Assembly: GCF_944380975.1 (NCBI RefSeq)
Contig: NZ_CALWJK010000004.1
Location: 1-64,000, forward strand
Direction: 5' to 3'
DNA length: 64,000 nucleotides
DNA from: an uncultured Agathobaculum sp.
GTDB lineage: Bacteria > Bacillota > Clostridia > Oscillospirales > Butyricicoccaceae
A program made the position numbers and the translations under genes. Positions 45,707 to 53,103 of this stretch are shown here, piece after piece. The stretch's first letter is position 1. Each line of letters opens with the position of its first letter. The notes beneath the pieces are model-generated. The model was not told where the DNA came from. It did no database searches and saw only the letters and a program-made list of their open reading frames with translations.

Positions 45707-45749
45707 AAGATGGTGCAGGAACACCAAGGGAGGTTGGCGTCAACCTGAA
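45707..45749 (+). other. Right attachment site (attR) of the element
   Basis: Element arm AAGATGG (45707-45713), then the core GAGGTTG (45730-45736), then host SASP sequence. Joined with the element arm of attL it makes an imperfect 48-bp palindrome (16 of 24 half-site positions match) centred on the core's first two bases, GA. Confidence 0.85.
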
Positions 45750-45858
45750 GCAGGGCTATAACGGCGATCTGACTTCCCGTCAGGCTGGCTCGATCGGTGG
45801 TCAGATGGTCAAGAAGATGATCGAATCCTACGAGCAGAACCTGGCTGGCCAGGGCTGA
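45730..45858 (+). pseudogene. C-terminal half of the split alpha/beta-type small acid-soluble spore protein gene
   Basis: In the frame of GAG GTT at 45730 the sequence reads EVGVNLKQGYNGDLTSRQAG, then SIGGQMVKKMIESYEQNLAG, QG and stop. This is the conserved C-terminal two-thirds of alpha/beta SASPs, including the GGQMVKKMI DNA-binding motif. It has no start codon, ribosome-binding site or promoter of its own; the codon eight triplets upstream in frame (45706-45708) is a TAA stop. It is therefore silent as it stands. Excision of the element would fuse it in frame to codons 1-31 at 22517-22609. Confidence 0.92.
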
Positions 45859-45871
45859 TCTGAGGCAATAG

Positions 45872-45923
45872 AAAGCGCGCGGCTTCCGGACTGATTCCGG
45901 AAACCGCGCGCTTTTCTTTTTTT
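45872..45923. terminator. Terminator of the SASP gene, shared with convergent ptsI
   Basis: Arms AAAGCGCGCGG (45872-45882) and CCGCGCGCTTT (45904-45914), with inner TTCCGGA/TCCGGAA pairing, are followed by TTTTCTTTTTTT. It lies 14 bp after the SASP stop codon and 31 bp from the ptsI stop. Confidence 0.88.
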
Positions 45924-45953
45924 GTCACAACGTGATTTCTTATTCGATTGGAC

Positions 45954-47666
45954 TCAACCGCGCCACTCGGCAAAAATCTGCTCCGCATCGGTCGCACTTG
46001 CCGCTGCAACCAGCTTATCCGCCAGTTCCTTGCACTCCGCGTAAGAATGCGCCGCCAGATCAGCCTTAGCCGCCAGCATCGCGGAAGCAGACATAGACAG
46101 GTTGGTAACTCCCAGACCGCAGAGCACCGGCGCCATGCCCGGCGTACCAGCCATTTCACCACATACGCCAACCTCGATGCCGTTCTCATTGGCTGCCTTC
46201 GCCGTCATCGCAATCAGACGCAGCACGCCCGGATGCAGCGGACGATACAGATACGAAATCTTCTCATTGATACGGTCGACCGCGCAGGAGTACTGAATCA
46301 AGTCGTTCGTGCCGATCGAGAAGAAGTCAACTTCCTTCGCCAGAATATCCGCGCAAACGGCAGCCACCGGAATTTCGATCATGATACCGACCTTGACATC
46401 CGGATTGTGCTCCACGCCCTCCGCTGCGAGCAGATCCTTCGCCTGCTGCAGAACCTGCTTGGCATTGCGGATTTCCTCGATCGAAGAGATCATCGGGAAC
46501 ATAATACGCAGATCACCGTACTTCGCCGCACGCAGCAGGGCACGCAGCTGGGTCAGGAACAGATCGGTCTTATTCAGGCAGATACGGATCGCACGGTAGC
46601 CCAGGAAGGGATTCTGCTCCTTCTCCAGCTCAAGTGCCGGCACTTCCTTATCGCCGCCGATGTCCAGCGTACGGATGATGACCGGCTTGCCCGCCATGAT
46701 TTCGCACGCCTTCTTATATGCTTCAAACTGCTCTTCCTCGCTCGGCAGATCATCGCGGTCCATAAACAGGAACTCGGAACGGAACAGGCCAACGCCTTCG
46801 CCGCCCAGGTCCGCTACGCGGACTGCGTCATCCGGCGTACCGATATTGCCTTCCACGATGATGCGGCGGCCGTCGCTCGTTGCGCCCTGACGATCCTTGA
46901 ACTTCGCCAGCATCGCACGGCGCTCGTCCTCCGCCTTTTTCTTCTGCTCGAACTGTGCCAGCGTTTCCGCATCCGGATCGACCACGACTTCACCTGCCAC
47001 ACCGTCAAGCAGCAGATCGGAACCGTCTTCAATACCGTCCACCTTGTCGCCTGCGCCTGCAACGGCCGGAATACCGATCGAACGCGCCATGATTGCAGAA
47101 TGGCTGGTACGCCCGCCGATACGGGTGATAAAGCCGACAACCGGCTTGGAGCCGATCTTTGCCGTATCCGACGGTGTCAGGTCATTGGCAATGATGATGC
47201 ACGGCTCGGTGATCGTGTCGATTGCATTATCCGCAATGCCCTTCAGATTTTTGAGCACACGCTTGGAAATATCACCGATATCCGCTGCACGCGCCTGCAT
47301 ATATTCACTATCCATCGCGCGGAACATCGCCTGGAAATTCTCGCAGTTGACAAAGCAAGCATACTCCGCGCATACCTTTTCCTCTTCTACCAGATTGGTC
47401 ATACCCTCAATAAAATCCGGGTCGTCCAGCATGAGCAGATGCGCGTCAAAAATTTCTGCCTCAGAGGCACCAATGTTTTTCTCCGCCTCATCGCGCAATG
47501 TCTGGATCTGTTTTTTGGCATTTTCCACCGCATCGGTCACACGTTTCTGCTCGGCCGCAACATCTGTGATGCTGTCCTTGACGACCGTCAGATCCTCCTC
47601 CTTGATGACCAAAGCTTTGGCATGCGCAAGACCCTCCGAAACGCCAATCGCTTTAAACTTGACCAT
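45954..47666 (-). CDS. ptsI: Phosphoenolpyruvate-protein phosphotransferase (PTS enzyme I)
   Basis: Enzyme I transfers phosphate from PEP to HPr. The 570-aa protein has the phosphohistidine segment GGRTSHSAIMARSIGIPAV, the PEP-binding GLFRSEFLFMDRDDLPSEEEQ, and the C-terminal barrel with VGIMIEIPVAAV, DFFSIGTNDLIQYS and GVCGEMAGTPG. The ATG at 47666 begins MVKFKAIGVSEG and follows AGGAGGATACGGCT; the upstream open frame overlaps the leader. It has its own promoter and no ptsH beside it. Confidence 0.96.
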   Translation of the reverse strand: MVKFKAIGVSEGLAHAKALVIKEEDLTVVKDSITDVAAEQKRVTDAVENAKKQIQTLRDEAEKNIGASEAEIFDAHLLMLDDPDFIEGMTNLVEEEKVCAEYACFVNCENFQAMFRAMDSEYMQARAADIGDISKRVLKNLKGIADNAIDTITEPCIIIANDLTPSDTAKIGSKPVVGFITRIGGRTSHSAIMARSIGIPAVAGAGDKVDGIEDGSDLLLDGVAGEVVVDPDAETLAQFEQKKKAEDERRAMLAKFKDRQGATSDGRRIIVEGNIGTPDDAVRVADLGGEGVGLFRSEFLFMDRDDLPSEEEQFEAYKKACEIMAGKPVIIRTLDIGGDKEVPALELEKEQNPFLGYRAIRICLNKTDLFLTQLRALLRAAKYGDLRIMFPMISSIEEIRNAKQVLQQAKDLLAAEGVEHNPDVKVGIMIEIPVAAVCADILAKEVDFFSIGTNDLIQYSCAVDRINEKISYLYRPLHPGVLRLIAMTAKAANENGIEVGVCGEMAGTPGMAPVLCGLGVTNLSMSASAMLAAKADLAAHSYAECKELADKLVAAASATDAEQIFAEWRG

Positions 47667-47728
47667 AGCCGTATCCTCCTGTTTTCTTGTAGTTCTTATA
47701 CAAAAACTATATTCATTTCCCAAAATAC

Positions 47729-47757
47729 ATTGTATAATATTTCCGCTCTTTCGTCAA
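47729..47757 (-). promoter_or_regulatory. SigA-type promoter of ptsI
   Basis: On the minus strand TTGACG (47752-47757), 17-bp spacer, TACAAT (47729-47734). Confidence 0.7.
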
Positions 47758-47802
47758 GTGTACAGACCATTTTTCAGAAAACTTGCAGGAACTCAAAAAT
47801 TT

Positions 47803-47833
47803 TTGTGCCGATTCGTCGGTTTTCTGCTATACT
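47803..47833 (+). promoter_or_regulatory. Possible extended -10 promoter of the DUF1015 gene
   Basis: TGC-TATACT (-10 at 47828-47833) with an imperfect TTGTGC (47803-47808) 19 bp upstream. It diverges from the ptsI promoter. Confidence 0.45.
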
Positions 47834-47876
47834 TATACCATTCTACATATGAACTTCTACAGGAGGAATGACAACC

Positions 47877-49187
47877 ATGGCAAACCGCTGCACCCATATT
47901 CCTGAAATGATGCTGCCCCGAGAGGACACAGACCTTTCCAAATGGGCGGTCATCGCCTGCGACCAATACACGTCCCAGCCCGAATACTGGGCGGAAACCG
48001 ACCGCACGGTTGGCGACGCTCCCTCTACGCTGCGCCTGACGCTGCCGGAGGTCTATCTGGAAGAGGATGATGTTGCTGAACGCACCGAAAAAATCCACCG
48101 CACCATGCACCAGTATATCGAGGACGGTACACTGCGCACACTGCCCGCAGGCGTTATCCTGACCGAGCGTTGGTCTGGCGGTTCCTGTCCGCGTCGCGGT
48201 ATCGTGATGGCGGTCGATCTGGAGGCCTATGAATACACGCCCGGCTCGGCGTCTCTCATCCGCCCGACCGAAAAGACCGTGGTTGAGCGTATCCCGCCGC
48301 GTCTCAAGGTCCGTCAGGGCGCGTGCATGGAGCTGCCGCACATCATGATCCTGATTGATGATCCCAACCGCGAGATCATCGAGCCGCTGTTTGACCAGAC
48401 CGCAGAGCTGGAAAAGGTCTACGACACCGACCTGATGCAGAACGGCGGCCACATTACCGGCTGGTTCATTCCCAAGGGCACGCAGACCGACAAAATCGAA
48501 GCCGGTCTGGAAGCGCTGTGCGACCGCGAAACCTTCAATCAGAAATATGGTTGCACCGATGCGCAGGCACTGCTGCCCTACGCCGTCGGTGACGGCAACC
48601 ACTCGATGGCGACTGCCAAGGCGTACTGGGAAGAAGTCAAGGCTGGTCTGTCTGCCGAGGAGCAGGCCACCCATCCTGCCCGCTTTGTGCTGGTCGAGAT
48701 CGTCAATATCCATGATGAAAGCCTGATTATCGAACCGATCCACCGTATCCTGTTCAGTGTGGACGCCGATAAGATGCTGCACGATCTGATTGCATTCTAT
48801 GAGGCACAGGGCTGCAAGGCTTATGTTGCAGACGAAGCGCCCGCAGATGCATCGGTGCATTCTTTCCCGTTCTGCACAGCGGAAAAATCCGGCGTGCTGG
48901 TAGTCGAAAACCCCAAGTGGTCTATCCCGGTTGCCACCATGCAGACCGCGCTCGACGCTTGTCTGGAGCAGAACCCCTCCGCGCGCATCGACTACATCCA
49001 CGGCGCGGATGTGGTTGGCGATCTTTCCAAAAAGCCCGGCAATCTGGGCTTCATTCTGCCGGATATCGCCAAGAACGACCTATTCCGCGGTGTTGTCTTT
49101 GACGGCGTTCTGCCGCGCAAGACCTTCTCCATGGGCGAAGCACACGAAAAGCGCTATTATATGGAAGCGAAGACGATCGTTAAGTAA
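47877..49187 (+). CDS. DUF1015 family protein
   Basis: A 436-aa cytoplasmic protein of the DUF1015 family. It opens with WAVIACDQYTSQPEYW and contains the family segments RLTLPEVYLEEDD, LLPYAVGDGNHSMATAKAYW and HGADVVGDLSKKPGN. The family includes SbnI, a ParB-like serine kinase of siderophore synthesis, but most clostridial members are uncharacterised. The ATG at 47877 is 10 nt after AGGAGG; an ATG at 47868 is too close. Its 3' end overlaps the convergent unknown ORF by 8 bp, and its terminator lies inside that ORF. Confidence 0.88.
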   Translation: MANRCTHIPEMMLPREDTDLSKWAVIACDQYTSQPEYWAETDRTVGDAPSTLRLTLPEVYLEEDDVAERTEKIHRTMHQYIEDGTLRTLPAGVILTERWSGGSCPRRGIVMAVDLEAYEYTPGSASLIRPTEKTVVERIPPRLKVRQGACMELPHIMILIDDPNREIIEPLFDQTAELEKVYDTDLMQNGGHITGWFIPKGTQTDKIEAGLEALCDRETFNQKYGCTDAQALLPYAVGDGNHSMATAKAYWEEVKAGLSAEEQATHPARFVLVEIVNIHDESLIIEPIHRILFSVDADKMLHDLIAFYEAQGCKAYVADEAPADASVHSFPFCTAEKSGVLVVENPKWSIPVATMQTALDACLEQNPSARIDYIHGADVVGDLSKKPGNLGFILPDIAKNDLFRGVVFDGVLPRKTFSMGEAHEKRYYMEAKTIVK

Positions 49188-49773
49188 ACTCCTGTTTATC
49201 ATCGGACGCAGCCGTACCGGCTGCGTCCTTTTTTGTCCAGTCGAGGATGGCCTCGTCCCCTTCCACCCGGCACAACACAAACGCTGGCGCGAGCGCGAAT
49301 GGTCGGTCAGATACAAATCGACAATGCAGGCGCAAGCTCTCCTGTCTGCGCTCTGCATGCACTTCCCCACCGTCCAGCAATGCGTCCAGCACAGCATCGC
49401 CTGTCCGCAGCAGTGGCTCTGCGCTGTCCGAATCCTGCGGTGACGCATCATCTTGCGGACATCGCTCCTCCTCCGTGACGGCATCATGTTTTTGCTGCGG
49501 ATGCTCCGCCAGATAAAATGCTTTGGGCGGATCGTCCATGCATCCTGCCGCTTTGAGCGTCTCCTTGGACAGATGCCGCCGCAGCCGCAGCCTGCCGTTT
49601 TCCGGTGCGGGCAAGCCGACCAGCAGCGGTTCGCCACCGGTCTCTCCATAGCAGCGCAGCAGTGGCGCATCGGGCGGCATTGCGCAATCCACCTCAATCT
49701 GCACACCGTATGCATCCGGCTCCCATATCAGCCAGCCTGCCGGCTCGCCCGCATAGTTTACCGATGCCCGCAT
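49180..49773 (-). CDS. Hypothetical protein of unknown family
   Basis: A 197-aa ORF with a strong ribosome-binding site (GAGGAGGTGCGGCA before ATG at 49773). It opens MRASVNYAGEPAGWLIWEP and includes GRLRLRRHLSKETLKAAG, then a Glu/Asp-rich stretch. No signal peptide, membrane helix or known motif was recognised. The gene starts immediately after the mazF terminator, whose T-run touches its ribosome-binding site, and its last 18 or so codons encode the terminator of the opposing DUF1015 gene. That last overlap argues either for a short real C-terminus or for a marginal gene. Confidence is in the ORF, not a function. Confidence 0.6.
   Translation of the reverse strand: MRASVNYAGEPAGWLIWEPDAYGVQIEVDCAMPPDAPLLRCYGETGGEPLLVGLPAPENGRLRLRRHLSKETLKAAGCMDDPPKAFYLAEHPQQKHDAVTEEERCPQDDASPQDSDSAEPLLRTGDAVLDALLDGGEVHAERRQESLRLHCRFVSDRPFALAPAFVLCRVEGDEAILDWTKKDAAGTAASDDKQEFT
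49204..49235 (+). terminator. Terminator of the DUF1015 gene
   Basis: Stem GGACGCAGCCG / CGGCTGCGTCC with a 2-3 nt loop, followed by seven T. It lies within the 3' end of the convergent ORF 49180-49773. Confidence 0.88.
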
Positions 49774-49790
49774 TGCCGCACCTCCTCAAA

Positions 49791-49823
49791 AAAACGCGTA
49801 TCCTATAACAGGATACGCGTTTT
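49791..49823 (-). terminator. Terminator of the alr-mazF operon
   Basis: Arms AAAACGCGTATCCT (49791-49804) and AGGATACGCGTTTT (49810-49823), perfect over 14 bp, followed on the minus strand by a T-run that runs into the GAGGAGG of the next gene. Confidence 0.88.
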
Positions 49824-49840
49824 GCTTTGCGGATATGCCC

Positions 49841-50203
49841 TCAGCCCTGCACCGAGCCAAGACCGAAACTGACTGCCAGCGCTTCGTCCACGTGACGCAT
49901 CGCTTTTTCATCCAGTGATCCCATTTTCTCGCGCAGCCGTCGCTTATCCAGCGTGCGGATTTGCTCGGTCAGAATGATGGAATCTTTGGTCAGGCCGTAA
50001 TTCGGCGCACCGAGCGTAATATGCGTCGGCATTTTGGCCTTGTTGATCTGCGATGTAATGGCGGCGGCGATCACGGTCGGGCTATACCGGTTGCCCACAT
50101 TGTTCTGTACGATCAGCACCGGGCGGATACCGCCCTGCTCGCTGCCGACCACCGGGCTGAGATCGGCATAGTAAATATCTCCCCGTTTGATGCTGGTATC
50201 CAC
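49841..50203 (-). CDS. mazF: MazF/EndoA family endoribonuclease
   Basis: A 120-aa PemK/MazF toxin close to B. subtilis EndoA, a UACAU-type mRNA interferase. It opens [20 protein letters not shown] followed by [18 protein letters not shown], then the catalytic-loop [13 protein letters not shown] and the C-terminal [13 protein letters not shown]. In B. subtilis the order is alr-endoAI-endoA. Here alr is 152 bp upstream and no antitoxin ORF fits between. The gap holds a TTTGCGG/CCGCAAA hairpin at 50223-50245. The cleavage sequence cannot be deduced. Confidence 0.95.
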   Translation of the reverse strand: MDTSIKRGDIYYADLSPVVGSEQGGIRPVLIVQNNVGNRYSPTVIAAAITSQINKAKMPTHITLGAPNYGLTKDSIILTEQIRTLDKRRLREKMGSLDEKAMRHVDEALAVSFGLGSVQG

Positions 50204-50355
50204 GTTGGTTCACACTCCGATGAAATAGATTTGCGGTTTGTCCGCAAACCTATTTTCCCCGCGCTGCGAAAAAATATAACAGCTGTCTGTCATTTCACGC
50301 AAACATGGGTGGGAATTTCTTCCCGTTTCATCTTATGCAGCATACCGTGCCATCG

Positions 50356-51489
50356 TCAACCCTGATAGAACCGCGGCACACGGCTGCTGGCCGCACAGAT
50401 GACCTCATACGAAATGGTTCCCGCCGCCTCAGCGGTGTCCTCCGCCGTCCATACCTCCGGCCCGAATACGGTTACCTCGTCACCGCGGCGTACTTCCACG
50501 CCGTCCGGCACGCGCACCATGCACATATCCATGCAAATGCGACCAAGCACCGGCGCTTTTTGTCCGCCCAACACCACATGCGCCTTACCTGAACCTGCAC
50601 GCAGAAAACCGTCGGCATAGCCGATCGAGACCACAGCCACGCGGGTCGGCTCGTCCGTTTCATAGGTGCGGCCATAGCTGACCGTAGTATGCGCCGGGAT
50701 ATCGCGCACCTGTACCACCCGCGCCTTAACCGTCATGGCAGGACGCAGATCGAGCACAGGCGCCACGGACGCATCCGGCCGACAGCCGTACAGGATGATA
50801 CCCGCACGCGTCATCGTGCAGTGCATGCGTTCATAGCTTTGGATCGCGCCGCTGTTAGCGCAATGCCGCAGCGGCAATTTCAGACCATGTGCCGCCAAAT
50901 CATTGCACACATCCGCAAAACGCTGATACTGCAATGCGGTATAGGCCTCCCCTTCCGGTACATCCGAGACCGCAAAATGCGTAAAAATACCCTCGGATAC
51001 CAGTCCCGGCAGGGCAGCACATGCTTCGATTTTACGCACAGTCTCCTCCCGCTCCCATGCAGGAAAACCCAGACGGGTCATACCGGTGTCCAGCTTATAA
51101 TGGACAGTCAGTTTTTCTCCGGTGCGCACCGTAGCATCGCTCAGCAGCTGCGCCGTTTCTTCATCGTATACAGGCGCGGTGATGTGCTGCCGTGCGATGG
51201 TATCCATATCTGCCTCATCCACATAGCCCAAAATCAAAATGGGCTTTGTGATGCCGTTTTCGCGCAGCTCCACCGCCTCCGGGACGGTCGCCGCGGCAAA
51301 ATACGGCGCGCCCATTGCCTGCAAGTGCTGCGCGACCGGCACCGCGCCATGTCCGTATGCATCCGCCTTGACCACGCACAGCACAGGCGCTTTTGCCTGC
51401 TGACAGATCACGCGGTAATTGTGTTCGATCGCGCCCAAATCAACCTCGGCCCAGGCGCGGTGTTTACTCGGCTTCATTTCGTTATTCAT
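50356..51489 (-). CDS. alr: Alanine racemase
   Basis: PLP enzyme making D-alanine for the cell wall. The 377-aa protein has the PLP lysine in VVKADAYGHGAV, the RLGFPAW and HCANSGAI segments, and the catalytic tyrosine region VSYGRTYETDEPTRVAVVSI. The ATG at 51489 (MNNEMKPSK) is chosen; a second ATG four codons later is possible. It follows the lipoprotein gene by 8 bp and precedes mazF. The N-terminal open frame beyond 51489 overlaps the upstream gene. Confidence 0.95.
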   Translation of the reverse strand: MNNEMKPSKHRAWAEVDLGAIEHNYRVICQQAKAPVLCVVKADAYGHGAVPVAQHLQAMGAPYFAAATVPEAVELRENGITKPILILGYVDEADMDTIARQHITAPVYDEETAQLLSDATVRTGEKLTVHYKLDTGMTRLGFPAWEREETVRKIEACAALPGLVSEGIFTHFAVSDVPEGEAYTALQYQRFADVCNDLAAHGLKLPLRHCANSGAIQSYERMHCTMTRAGIILYGCRPDASVAPVLDLRPAMTVKARVVQVRDIPAHTTVSYGRTYETDEPTRVAVVSIGYADGFLRAGSGKAHVVLGGQKAPVLGRICMDMCMVRVPDGVEVRRGDEVTVFGPEVWTAEDTAEAAGTISYEVICAASSRVPRFYQG

Positions 51490-51497
51490 CCCCAGAT

Positions 51498-52058
51498 TTA
51501 TGTTTCCCGGTATGATGTCACCTGAATTTGCAGCACCCGCTCGCCGTCCGCATAGAGTTCGGCGCAGACCAGCTGGTATCCCTGTTCGGTGAGCCATACC
51601 TGTTTTTCGACCTTCCCATCGTCGCCGTCCTGCTGGTATCGCAACACCAGCAGGTCAACGCCGCCTGTGCTTTCCGTCCAGACCTGTGCCGGTTCTGCGC
51701 GGCGCAGATCGTCCAGCAGGCAGAACAGCGCATCCGCAGGCGTTAGTCCCGTGCGCTGCGGCATAGCGTCATCCAGCTCAAGACCGTCATACTGCAAAAC
51801 GAAAGACGCACTGTCTGTTCCTGCAATGGTGCCGCCGATACCGGCCAGACTTTCCGGCGCGGTGATGGTGAAAGTGTCGTTATCTTCCTTATTATAGACG
51901 TAATCCACTTCATATTCCAGTACCGATTGCTCCAAATCGGATAAAATTTTCAAATGTGCTTCAAATCCGCCCAGTTCCTCGAAATACGCACGTACTGCCG
52001 ATCCGTCCGCTGCCGCACTGCCGCCGCAGCCGGATAACAGCACCAGCAGCATAACCAT
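51498..52058 (-). CDS. Small lipoprotein of unknown function
   Basis: A 186-aa lipoprotein: hydrophobic leader and lipobox LLSGC, then an acidic, beta-rich domain (LEYEVDYVYNKEDNDTFTIT, VWLTEQGYQLVCAELYADG) reminiscent of outer-surface lipid-interacting folds such as LolA-like proteins in Firmicutes. The ATG at 52058 gives a leader without basic residues. A CTG at 52074-52076 would add KR and has GGGAG at 7 nt, a possible non-standard start. It overlaps the nnrD-type gene tail only if that start is used. Function unknown. Confidence 0.75.
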   Translation of the reverse strand: MVMLLVLLSGCGGSAAADGSAVRAYFEELGGFEAHLKILSDLEQSVLEYEVDYVYNKEDNDTFTITAPESLAGIGGTIAGTDSASFVLQYDGLELDDAMPQRTGLTPADALFCLLDDLRRAEPAQVWTESTGGVDLLVLRYQQDGDDGKVEKQVWLTEQGYQLVCAELYADGERVLQIQVTSYRET

Positions 52059-52077
52059 ACAAAATACCCGTTTCAGG

Positions 52078-52956
52078 TCACCACTCCCTTCTATTATACC
52101 GTTTGAGCAGTCCCGGCAGTTCACACAGCATATCTCCCGGTGTCATACCGTATTCGCTTAGTCGGTTGGCAGCCGCATCTCCCGCGCGCCCGTGCAGCCA
52201 TGCGGCAGCGCAAGCCGCCTGTACCGGCGCGATCCCCTGCCCGCACAGCGATACCAACATGCCAGCTAACACGTCCCCGCTGCCACCCTTGGCCATGCCG
52301 GGATTACCGGAATGGTTACGGTACATCGTGCCATCCGACGCGAAAACACGCGTGCGGTGCCCTTTATAGAGCAAAATGCATCGGTTTTCCTGTGCAAACG
52401 CAGATAACTCCTCTGTTTCCGGCTGTCTGATACCGCTCAGGCGTGCAAACTCGGCTGCATGCGGGGTCAGTATAACCGGCTGCGCCGTCTGCCGTAATAC
52501 ATCTTTATGCGCGGAAAGTGCATTTATGCCGTCTGCATCCAAAACGATCGGGCATGTTATGCTTTGCAGCAAGCGGCAAACAATCTCTGTCACCGCGTCC
52601 GAGCGTCCCAATCCGCAGCCAATCAGCACCGCATCCGCACGAGCAGCCAAATCCGCCAGCACAGGCAGGGCTTCGCGCGACAGCATACCGTCCTCGCTGC
52701 ACGGCATGGGCCGCACGACCGGCTCATTCAACTTGACCGCCAGCACCGGCCATGCTTTTTCCGGCGTCGCCAGCGTCACTACCCCGCTGCCCATGCGCAC
52801 CGCGCCCTGTGCGGCAAAATACGCCGCTCCCGTATAGCCCGCTGAGCCACATACGCACAATACACGCCCAAACGCATTTTTATCTGCATCCGGTTTCCTG
52901 CGCGGCAAAACACTATCCACATACGCCTGATTGATCTCGATAAACGCTTCCGTCAT
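52078..52956 (-). CDS. nnrD: ADP/ATP-dependent NAD(P)H-hydrate dehydratase
   Basis: Repairs hydrated NAD(P)H. The 292-aa protein is the carbohydrate-kinase-like C-terminal domain of the YjeF/Nnr pair without the epimerase domain. Visible are VCGSAGYTGAAYFAAQGAVR near the N-terminus, VLDADGINAL, ILTPHAAEFARLSG and NPGMAKGGSGDVLAGMLVSL. The ATG at 52956 follows AGGAGCGGATGCGAT; the long upstream frame overlaps the opposing amidase gene. In many Firmicutes it neighbours acpS and alr, as here. Confidence 0.93.
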   Translation of the reverse strand: MTEAFIEINQAYVDSVLPRRKPDADKNAFGRVLCVCGSAGYTGAAYFAAQGAVRMGSGVVTLATPEKAWPVLAVKLNEPVVRPMPCSEDGMLSREALPVLADLAARADAVLIGCGLGRSDAVTEIVCRLLQSITCPIVLDADGINALSAHKDVLRQTAQPVILTPHAAEFARLSGIRQPETEELSAFAQENRCILLYKGHRTRVFASDGTMYRNHSGNPGMAKGGSGDVLAGMLVSLCGQGIAPVQAACAAAWLHGRAGDAAANRLSEYGMTPGDMLCELPGLLKRYNRREW

Positions 52957-53103
52957 ATCGCATCCGCTCCTATGTCCGCAATTTTTCTGCATCCAGCATA
53001 GCACTCTGCCGTACCTTGCGTCAAGAAAGGCGGAGTATTTTGCCCGTCCTCCGTGTCCCGTTCTGGAATCTGACGGAATACAATGAACCGAGGAGGTGAT
53101 TTT

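Larger units (their letters stand above)
22604..45729 (+). mobile_element. 23.1-kb integrated element in a SASP gene, with serine recombinase and galactose-utilisation cargo
   Basis: The boundaries are set by the split SASP gene and by the duplicated core GAGGTTG at 22604-22610 and 45730-45736. The right end carries a TnpW-like ORF and a 557-aa large serine recombinase, ending 47 bp from the core. The cargo is an SLH/Big-2 protein, a sugar-sensing two-component set, mglBAC, galKETM, an OPT transporter cluster and pepD. No relaxase, conjugation, replication or phage structural gene was recognised, so it is a site-specific integrative island or a remnant of a larger element. The length of one element unit is 23,126 bp. 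Confidence 0.85.

Noticed and set aside
22581..45713. GCTTTAAGATGG as the crossover repeat of the element
   Set aside because: The 12-bp repeat is at different distances from the SASP junction (11 versus 16 bp to the core). Joining there would shift the frame and lose conserved SASP codons. It fits a recombinase binding motif instead.
45948..47852. A 634-codon open frame on the plus strand
   Set aside because: It is the antisense shadow of ptsI, which has full enzyme I motifs, a promoter and a ribosome-binding site.
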